A program made the position numbers and the translations under genes. A stretch of 10,000 bases of DNA from JAHDCJ01 sp039028895 (lineage in GTDB: Bacteria; Bacteroidota; Bacteroidia; Chitinophagales; Saprospiraceae). Below are positions 1 through 5,900 of this stretch, piece after piece. Under the pieces are notes generated by a model, which had not been told where the DNA came from, made no database searches, and saw only the letters and a program-made list of their open reading frames with translations. Within the stretch, counting starts at the first letter, position 1; every line of letters starts with the position of its first letter. The stretch spans positions 1-10,000 of the forward strand of contig JBCCHF010000081.1 in NCBI GenBank assembly GCA_039028895.1, written 5' to 3'.

Positions 1-93
1 ATGACCTGGGACTGGCAGATGAATTACAATTTTTCAAGGCCTCATGAGGCCTTGAAAAATCTAACTCCTGTAGAATTTGCAGATACAGGATAA
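1..93 (+). CDS. IS3-family transposase (OrfB, rve/DDE type), C-terminal end only
   Basis: Frame 1 reads through 30 residues to the TAA at 91-93. The peptide holds the classic end of IS3-family OrfB transposases: W-x-x-x-Y-N, then R-P-H-E-A-L, then N-L-T-P-V-E-F. This motif lies at the end of the integrase (rve) core, after the last catalytic Glu, so the DDE residues themselves are outside the window. The enzyme would cut and join IS ends in the cytoplasm. The ATG at base 1 is an internal Met, not a start. The stop lies 48 bp before the IS end at 141, the usual arrangement for this family. An identical copy is on the minus strand at the other window end. Confidence 0.9.
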   Translation: MTWDWQMNYNFSRPHEALKNLTPVEFADTG

Positions 94-141
94 ATAACAA
101 AATATTCTACTTCCTAGTGTCAACTAATTGGGAAGCTTACA
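2..141 (+). repeat. left copy of 140-bp terminal inverted repeat, including the IS3-family right end
   Basis: Identical to the reverse complement of 9861..10000 over 140 bp. Identity stops abruptly at 141/142, which marks the IS boundary. Read inward from 141 on the minus strand the end begins TGTAAGCTTCCCAATTAGTT, with the TGT tip expected of IS3-family ends. From memory it also resembles IS150-group ends (TGTA, then CCCA, then GTTG at similar spacing). Base 1 has no partner because the mirror base would be 10001. Confidence 0.93.
29..60. repeat. perfect 32-bp palindrome inside the transposase 3' end
   Basis: Bases 29-60 equal their own reverse complement, centred between 44 and 45 on CTCATGAG. 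The palindrome encodes the conserved N-F-S-R-P-H-E-A-L-K-N stretch. Transcribed RNA could fold into a hairpin with a stem of about 14 bp, but no U-tract follows, so it is not a typical terminator. Confidence 0.9.
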
Positions 142-227
142 ATTTGATTTAATACAAATTCAAGCGCCAGATAGCCCAATTCAGAATCCTTTAGGTCAAA
201 GATGACGTGAGAATGGAATCGAAACAT
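120..227 (-). pseudogene. small gene truncated by the left IS (N-terminal part)
   Basis: An ATG at 227-225 opens a frame of 28 codons up to the IS boundary: M-F-R-F-H-S-H-V-I-F-D-L-K-D, continuing E-L-G-Y-L-A-L-E-F-V-L-N-Q. Codon 29 spans the junction. The frame then runs six codons into the IS end (V-S-F-P-I-S) and stops at 122-120. It lies only 36 nt downstream of the preceding minus-strand gene, in the same direction, and its composition looks protein-like (alternating hydrophobic residues, no low complexity). I infer the start of a real gene cut by the IS. I do not recognise the family; at this length chance is possible. Confidence 0.4.
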
Positions 228-263
228 TCGTTTATTATAATAACAGAACAATCTTTTTTCAAG

Positions 264-455
264 TTAAATATTGCCCTCTTTTTCATCTGTTTCCATTGTG
301 ATCTTATATGAGGGTATACAGCTTGTGGGTTTCATTTTATATTGTTCGGGGTTCTGTTTACGGTCTATTTGTAATAGGACATTAAATAGCCCTATTAGAC
401 TTCTCTGTGCCTCCTCTGAAAGGTTGCCGAATTCAGGAATGTCGAGATTTTCCAT
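264..455 (-). CDS. small acidic hypothetical protein, 63 aa
   Basis: The family is not recognised. The protein is soluble-looking, with no signal peptide or membrane segment. Residues 12-32 (L-S-E-E-A-Q-R-S-L-I-G-L-F-N-V-L-L-Q) would form an amphipathic helix, and the tail is rich in Lys, Glu and Asp. The ATG at 455-453 is 3 nt after the stop of the RuvC-like gene, so the two are almost certainly cotranscribed and probably translationally coupled. That spacing is the main argument that the gene is real, because an antisense frame of the same length (271..462 plus) covers the same DNA. It may be an accessory partner of the upstream protein, but nothing in the sequence shows this. Confidence 0.6.
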   Translation of the reverse strand: MENLDIPEFGNLSEEAQRSLIGLFNVLLQIDRKQNPEQYKMKPTSCIPSYKITMETDEKEGNI

Positions 456-458
456 TAC

Positions 459-953
459 TTAATCCATCATGTGGAAATAAGTGATGACTAGTGCTATTGC
501 ATCAAAAGTCGACATATGATACCCCTCGGGCATCCAGAGTTTCCGTTTCTCTGGAACTTTAGCTTGAATGTCTTTGAAGTTCTCAGCTATAGTACAGGCA
601 ATCTCATGTTTATTCAATGCATTATGGTGAGCAAAGACTAATCTCACTTGTTCTCGGGAATAGAAATATACCTTTGCGTTTCTGTTCTTCGTCAATTGAA
701 CTATTCGGTTAATTATCCTAGTGATTCTACTAGATCCTGTATAAGATCTAGCTTTTGGGTCACGAAGAACTACAATATCGGGTTTTAGTAGGGCAAAAAG
801 ATCTTCTATCCGTTGGATACAATCTTCTAGAGAGGGTGATTTTAAAGAGGTTGACTTCGCAGCGATCAAATCTGAAGGAGATTCCATGAGAGCATATCCG
901 AATCCTCTTGTATTTGGGAATAAGCCCAATACTTTAGGTAGGAACTCTGACAT
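459..953 (-). CDS. RuvC/RNase H-fold protein, possibly catalytically degenerate
   Basis: 164 residues, within the usual RuvC size of about 150-190. The pattern follows RuvC: a first strand V-L-G-L-F-P-N-T-R-G-F-G-Y-A (8-21) where RuvC has G-I-D-P-G-x-x-x-x-G-Y; a strand K-P-D-I-V-V-L (57-63); Y-S-R-E-Q-V-R (98-104) followed by N-K-H-E-I-A (114-119), matching RuvC P-x-x-V-K then K-x-Q-V; and a final helix S-T-F-D-A-I-A-L (148-155) matching D-A-A-D-A-L-A. Known: RuvC cuts Holliday junctions with three or four acidic residues. Here the first Asp is replaced by Phe12 and the Glu position appears to be Arg64 (Asp65 adjacent), while Asp151 is kept. It may therefore bind branched DNA without cutting, or use other acids. 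This is a by-eye fold match; a more distant RNase H-like family is possible. Confidence 0.6.
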   Translation of the reverse strand: MSEFLPKVLGLFPNTRGFGYALMESPSDLIAAKSTSLKSPSLEDCIQRIEDLFALLKPDIVVLRDPKARSYTGSSRITRIINRIVQLTKNRNAKVYFYSREQVRLVFAHHNALNKHEIACTIAENFKDIQAKVPEKRKLWMPEGYHMSTFDAIALVITYFHMMD

Positions 954-971
954 AAGTTATAATGGGATTAC

Positions 972-989
972 TCTAAACTAGAGTTTAGA
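972..989. promoter_or_regulatory. short inverted repeat upstream of the RuvC-like gene (possible operator)
   Basis: TCTAAACT, a 2-base spacer, then AGTTTAGA: two perfect 8-bp arms. The repeat lies 19 bp upstream of the ATG at 953. A compact dyad this close to a start is a reasonable site for a dimeric repressor or an RNA structure affecting initiation. No binding protein is identified. Confidence 0.35.
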
Positions 990-995
990 ACCCCT

Positions 996-1033
996 TTAAG
1001 TGATCTATCACTATAACATGATAGACCACTCAA
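996..1033 (-). promoter_or_regulatory. 15-bp stem-loop in the leader of the RuvC-like gene
   Basis: Arms 996-1010 and 1019-1033 flank an 8-nt loop. As DNA there are two mismatches. In minus-strand RNA both become G-U pairs, so the stem is continuous only when transcribed toward the RuvC-like gene. No U-tract follows, so it does not look like an intrinsic terminator; a leader structure or processing site is more likely. Confidence 0.4.
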
Positions 1034-1191
1034 GTAGGTAGTTATGGATAATTAGTGAAATGAAGTGCAAAGCTAATTCACCGGCGAATAAATGATTTGC
1101 ATACTCCATAATAGACGGTTCAACAAACAAAAAGAAGAATACCTAAACCTATAGTATATAGAGTAGAAATTGTATCTATACCTTGTATTTG

Positions 1192-1231
1192 GCAATCTGG
1201 CGTTAAGTTCATTTAGAACTGGCCAGATTGC
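1192..1231. repeat. nested inverted repeat (10-bp outer and 5-bp inner stem)
   Basis: Outer arms GCAATCTGGC (1192-1201) and GCCAGATTGC (1222-1231) pair perfectly. Inside them AGTTC (1206-1210) and GAACT (1216-1220) pair around a 5-nt loop. The internal loop is asymmetric (4 nt against 1). It can fold in RNA from either strand. No U-tract is present. Its function is unknown. Confidence 0.5.
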
Positions 1232-1289
1232 TTCATCCAGGTAAAGATGCTTCTTTATCTCTATGTAAAGGTGAACCTGAAAAGAAAAA

Positions 1290-1796
1290 CTATAAAGGAT
1301 TGTAGGTGTCATAATCACCTATCACTTCCCCTATTTTTTTCCACGTTGAATTATGCCTTTTTTTTGTAGTAGTTTTATTTGTATTAGTTTTTTTTGTTGT
1401 CAGCAAATTTTGCTGAAGGTTTATTACATTTTTTGCTGAAGTAGTTGGATAAATGTTTAGAAGTTTTGGAGAACAACTGTAAAAGGTGCGTATTTCACCT
1501 TGACGATCTTGGGGGCTAATCAATACTTTCCCTTTCTTGTTGGTAGGCACTATTAAACCTTTATTACACAAACTACATATCGAGTTGGAAATTGTTCGTG
1601 GTGAAAGCCCTGTCTTTTTTTGAAATTGAGTATTACTTATCCAGTCTCTTTTTTTCCTTTTGCCGGTATTCTTATCTATCCACCCTAAAGTTTGGCGAAT
1701 AATAATTAATAAGATCATCACTTCGGATGATTTGAGATCCCTAAGAAAGGTGTCAAAAAATGTATTAGGAACGGGAGTTGTGCCAGATTTTTGCAT
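1290..1796 (-). CDS. RepO-like winged-helix DNA-binding protein
   Basis: 168 residues. Positions 8-83 match the N-terminal domain of phage replication protein O: P-V-P-N-T-F-F (8-14), E-V-M-I-L-L-I-I-I-R-Q-T-L-G-W (25-39), W-I-S-N-T-Q-F-Q-K-K-T-G-L-S (52-65) leading into the recognition helix P-R-T-I-S-N-S-I (66-73), then L-C-N-K-G-L-I (76-82) before a basic wing. Known: such domains bind origin DNA and help load helicase during phage or plasmid replication. Residues 133-151 form a Lys/Thr/Asn-rich linker. No helicase-loader domain follows, so it could equally be a stand-alone regulator. The start at 1796 is the only in-frame ATG before the domain; no Shine-Dalgarno sequence is visible. It begins the minus-strand gene set and is divergent from the secreted-protein operon. 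Confidence 0.7.
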   Translation of the reverse strand: MQKSGTTPVPNTFFDTFLRDLKSSEVMILLIIIRQTLGWIDKNTGKRKKRDWISNTQFQKKTGLSPRTISNSICSLCNKGLIVPTNKKGKVLISPQDRQGEIRTFYSCSPKLLNIYPTTSAKNVINLQQNLLTTKKTNTNKTTTKKRHNSTWKKIGEVIGDYDTYNPL

Positions 1797-2009
1797 ATCT
1801 TAATTTTATGATATACGTCAGAAAAAAGAAGGAAGGAACTTAGGACAGAAAATCAAAACAAGGAAAAAGAATTCACAACCGCGTATGTTCTGTGTGTTGG
1901 CATAACCATAATTTATACGTATATTAAAAAACGCAAAGTCAATTGTTGTGGCTATGTTACTACAAAGGTGTCTTGGTTTTTTGTTCCCAATCATAACCAG
2001 ATTCAATAG
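1797..2009. promoter_or_regulatory. divergent intergenic region between RepO-like gene and T9SS operon
   Basis: 213 bp of AT-rich DNA should hold start signals for both directions. It has a 10-bp palindrome TATACGTATA at 1914-1923, and the core ATATACGT recurs at 1811-1818 near the RepO-like start, so these could be repeated operator sites. No strong plus-strand promoter of the Bacteroidota type could be picked. A 62-codon minus-strand frame here (1818..2006) has no protein-like features and is left out. Confidence 0.45.
1908..1937 (-). promoter_or_regulatory. candidate Bacteroidota-type promoter for the RepO-like gene
   Basis: On the minus strand TTTG (1937-1934) is followed after 18 nt by TAAATTAT (1915-1908), an imperfect match to the -33 TTTG / -7 TAnnTTTG pattern of this phylum (usual spacing 19-21). 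It overlaps the TATACGTATA palindrome. In AT-rich DNA such matches also occur by chance. Confidence 0.25.
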
Positions 2010-2915
2010 ATGTTTGATTTATTCTTGAGAAGAGTGCTCTGGATGATTTTGTTTTGTCTTGTTTTTCATTTAACAATGAAAGGCCAAGACTATATCCCTT
2101 TAGTCCAAGATGGAGCTTGGTGGCATGTAACATCTAGCTCGCCTGCGGGCGTTGAAAAATTGGCATTTATTATCTCAGGTGATACAACCATAAATGGAAA
2201 AAATTATAGGTTCTTTGATTGCTTTAGGTCTCCGCCATTTTGTTCAAACTGTTTTATTCATGGATATATAAGAGAAGACACTACGCTTAAGAAAGTGTTT
2301 TATTTAGAAGAATCCTTTACAGAAGAAAAACTGTGGTATGACTTTAGTTTAGAGCAAGGAGATACTATAGAATTAGACTGGTATACTGACTTCTTTTTTG
2401 AAAACTATTCCGCAGTTGTAGATACAGTTTATTATGAATTTATTTTTGGGCAGAGTAGAAAGGTAATTGATTTTATCCCCGAAGGAATAGAGTTTTTTTA
2501 TCCTGGCTGCGATAGGATAATAGAGGGTGTTGGATTGCCTGCCCATGCATATCCATATGAATCCTTTTGTCAAGATGAGACCCTTGAGCTACTTACTAAT
2601 GTAGATTCGTTTGCTCTGATTCCAGAAATTCAATGTTCAGATATTATCCTTTCTAGCGAAAACCAAATGTCTCCTAATGAAATTAATGTATATCCTTCTC
2701 CTGCTTCGAAAAGCGTGAACATCAACATACCACATAATTGGAATTCAATGGAACTATCCATCTATTCACTTTCAGGTCAAGTTGTGATGGTGAAAAATGT
2801 TTCAGGGCCATCTTTTAATCTAAATACCACCAATTTGCCTAGTGGTTTTTACATTCTCAGTCTTAACCTTGGCAATAACAATATAGCCAACAAAAAAATT
2901 CTCATTCATCATTAA
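2010..2915 (+). CDS. secreted T9SS cargo protein, unknown function, 301 aa
   Basis: An N-terminal signal peptide is visible: basic Arg7-Arg8, a hydrophobic core to about residue 22, and likely cleavage before Gln26 (K-G/Q-D-Y). Met12 is a possible later start, but the upstream ATG supplies the positive n-region. The middle (about 26-220) is rich in aromatic and acidic residues, with a motif G-D-T-T-I-N-G-K-N-Y seen in many uncharacterised Bacteroidota surface proteins; no catalytic motif is recognisable. Residues about 227-301 form a type A T9SS sorting domain: V-Y-P-S-P-A-S-K, S-I-Y-S-L-S-G-Q-V-V, L-P-S-G-F-Y-I-L, ending K-K-I-L-I-H-H. It is therefore exported by Sec, then moved across the outer membrane by T9SS. 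It heads a probable operon; the next gene begins 11 bp downstream. Confidence 0.88.
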   Translation: MFDLFLRRVLWMILFCLVFHLTMKGQDYIPLVQDGAWWHVTSSSPAGVEKLAFIISGDTTINGKNYRFFDCFRSPPFCSNCFIHGYIREDTTLKKVFYLEESFTEEKLWYDFSLEQGDTIELDWYTDFFFENYSAVVDTVYYEFIFGQSRKVIDFIPEGIEFFYPGCDRIIEGVGLPAHAYPYESFCQDETLELLTNVDSFALIPEIQCSDIILSSENQMSPNEINVYPSPASKSVNINIPHNWNSMELSIYSLSGQVVMVKNVSGPSFNLNTTNLPSGFYILSLNLGNNNIANKKILIHH

Positions 2916-2926
2916 ACCCCAATTTT

Positions 2927-5900
2927 ATGAGATCATTAGCATACACCTTTGCGATTTGCTTACTACCAATTTGCTCACTTTCACAATGGTCGGGCCCAAC
3001 CCCTCCTTCTGCTGGGCAAATTTTAAATTTGATTGAAGAAAAAAGTGCTTCATTTTGGGAAATATGCGAACATGCCGACTCTCTAAGCAATACAGGATAT
3101 GAAGACTTATTGTTTGAGAAACAATTCGGGAGATGGTATAACTTTTACAAAAATAGAGTTGATGCTTCTGGAAATCTCTCATTAGTCAATGACTTGTTAA
3201 TTGAACTTACTTATGAAGACCCTCCAGTGTGCTCAGGAAATGGATCATGGGAACAAATAGGGCCAATTCAAAGTCCAAATTCTATTTGGGTTGGAAGGAT
3301 TGAATCAGTTTATTCTCACCCCACATTACCAAATACGGTATTAGCAGGATCAAATTCTGGAGGCCTGTGGAAAACTATTGATGGAGGCGCAAATTGGTTA
3401 AAAGTTTCTGAACAGCTTGGAATGCCTGCAATTGGGATACATGAAATACTGCAAGACCCCTCTGATCCCGATATTTTGTACGTAGCCACAGGTCATGATC
3501 ATAGTGAAACCTCGTTTGGGATGGGTATAATAAAATCTGAAGATGGTGGTGATACATGGAATCCAACCGCATTCAGTTATTCGGCAATGTTTGGAGCTGA
3601 AATATTTGACATAGCTTTACATCCAAGTGCCCCTTTAACTATTTATGCTGTAGATAATAGATACGTTTATCGTACAACAAATGGTTTCGAAACCTATAAT
3701 GAGCTAACGGATCAAATATTTGAAAATCCTCGATTTATAGATGGGATTGAAGATAATGAAGACTTCTTTTTTGAATTGGAAATATTACCAGATAATCCAA
3801 ACGTTATTATTGTTGCAGCCAGAAAAAGCGGTGAACCAGTAAATGCCAGTATTTACATAAGTACAGATGGAGGAGACACTTGGAACAATAGAACTCCAAA
3901 CTCATCGAATTCGAATACAGGAATTGACTATCCAGCTACTGTTTTTGGAATTGCTGTTGATGGTTCTGAGATCATCGCTCACTGCAGAAAAACAATCTCA
4001 GAATCTGATCCAAATTTGGATAGATTCCCGATTCTTACTTCGACGGACAATGGGGTTTTCTGGACAGAGATAATGTCAGATGCTATCGGTTCTGCAGGAG
4101 CTGGTGCCATAACGAGGAATTTTAATGTATTTGAAGCTTATAGGGATGAAAATGGGGACCTGATTGCTTATGGAGGCTCAGTTGAATTAGGAAAATCTAC
4201 AGATGTAGAGAGTGGAAACTCCTTTGCCAACATTCATAATATTAATTTCATGCATCGGGATATTCGAGGAATGCACCTTTATAGTACCTCAACGGGAGGA
4301 GCAAATGATCGATTGATCGTAGGAACTGATGGTACAGTTAATATTTCTGAAGATGGTGGTACTACATGGACCTCAATAAATGGGGCTGGAGGTACTTCGC
4401 CGTTTATTTGTACCCAATTCTTTGATATTGCAGTTTCGAATATAGACCCTTCATTTATTGCAGGAGGAACCCAAGACAATGGAACATTTATTACCTTTAA
4501 TCAAGGGCTTTGGAATCGTGAAAGCGGAGGAGATGGAGGACAAACAATCATTGATTGGAGTAATCCTAGAACAATTTTTGCAAGGGCAAATGGGGTGCTT
4601 CGCAAAACAACAGATGCCAATAATTTCACTAACATCTTTACTATTACTAATGATGATAATGACAGATTTAAAGATCATATTCTTAGACAAGACCCAATAA
4701 GGAGTGATTCTCTTTTCGCTGCCTTCAAACAGAATTTTTGGGAATTTGATGCAAATGGTAGCTTGCGAAGAAATGTGAACTTTAATACTGATGTGGCGCA
4801 AGAAAATGTTGAAATCCTGACTTTCGAAATAGCCCCATCAAATAATGATGTCATTTATCTTTCATGTTTAGGTCGTGCTCCATCGGACGAAGTTATTGAT
4901 CCTAATGACCCTAATAATACAATAAATGTGTATCGCGATCGATTCTTCAAATCTACAGATCGAGGGGAAACTTGGGAAGACATCACTAATAATTTTACAG
5001 AAGTTCAAGGCGGAACCAGCATATATAATTGGTTTGGGATAAGTGCGATGGCAATAGACCCTTTGAACCCTGAAAGGATATTTGTAGGCATCAATGGTTT
5101 TAAGCAAGAAAATAATCAACACATGCTTGAAGGCGGGGCCCAGAGAGTTATGCTTTCCGAGGATGGAGGTAACACGTGGACGGATATGTCCACAGGTCTT
5201 TATACACTTCCAATAAATGATCTTATTTACCAATATGGAACTAAGGATGTGCTTTATTGTGGTACGGATGCAGGCATCTTTAGATATGATCCTGACCAAT
5301 CCATATGGGAATGTTTTAATAATGGATTTAGCATTTCGATCATTGATGATTTGGAAATAGAGTATTGTACTGGTTCTATTTATGCTGGTACTTTCGGAGA
5401 TGGGGTTTGGCGCTCTCCTCTAGAACCTACACCTGATTACGTTGTCGATGAAATCACAACATGGGGAGCCGAAACAAGAATGTTTGCTTTCAATGATATC
5501 GTTATCCAATCTGGCAATCGACTTACCATTCAAGGTTTCCTTCATATGGCGGAAGGGACTGAGATCTTCGTTGAGCAAGGAGCTGAACTTATTGTTGATG
5601 GTGGCGTCATAACAAATGAATGTGGAGATTTATGGGAAGGAATTAGAATACAAGGAAATAGTCTAGCTTCTCAATGGGGAGTCTTCCCAAACAACCCGCA
5701 AGGGAAAGCAGTATTTACAAATAGAGCAGTTGTTGAACACGCAGAGTTAGGTGTCACTAACTGGGATGGCCAAAGTATTGGTAATTCAGGGGGAATCATT
5801 CAGGCATTAAATTCCACTTTTAGGAATAATCGACAAGACGCCTATTTTATGATTTATCAAAATACGAATCCTGTTAATGGTGATCCCATCATGGATTATA

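Larger units (their letters stand above)
954..1289. other. 336-bp gap with hairpins; no convincing gene
   Basis: This AT-rich stretch separates the RepO-like gene from the RuvC-like gene. It holds the two inverted repeats and the hairpin listed separately. One minus-strand frame (1073..1318, 81 codons) starts inside the end of the RepO-like gene with a 29-bp overlap. Its composition (many Tyr, Arg, Ile, Leu) and lack of any recognisable domain make it doubtful, though the segment L-D-E-A-I-W-P-V-L-N-E-L-N is protein-like and overlap coupling could translate it. The gap probably holds the leader or promoter of the RuvC-like gene. Confidence 0.45.

Noticed and set aside
271..462. 63-codon plus-strand open frame
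   Set aside because: It mirrors the 63-residue minus-strand gene, which has better composition and a 3-nt gap from its upstream neighbour.
996..1033. Intrinsic terminator of the RepO-like gene
   Set aside because: The stem is good but no U-tract follows on the minus strand.
1073..1318. 81-codon minus-strand frame overlapping the RepO-like gene end
   Set aside because: Kept only as a remark: skewed composition, no domain, and a hairpin-rich region; overlap coupling alone is not enough.
1343..1395. T-rich low-complexity run as a regulatory tract
   Set aside because: It is the coding sequence, on the other strand, of the Lys/Thr/Asn-rich linker of the RepO-like protein.
4451..4801. 116-codon minus-strand open frame
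   Set aside because: Antisense shadow of the giant secreted protein; no domain and no gene-like spacing.
4868..5299. 143-codon minus-strand open frame
   Set aside because: It lies wholly antisense to the propeller region of the giant gene, is rich in Ile, Lys and Cys without any domain pattern, and has no independent support.
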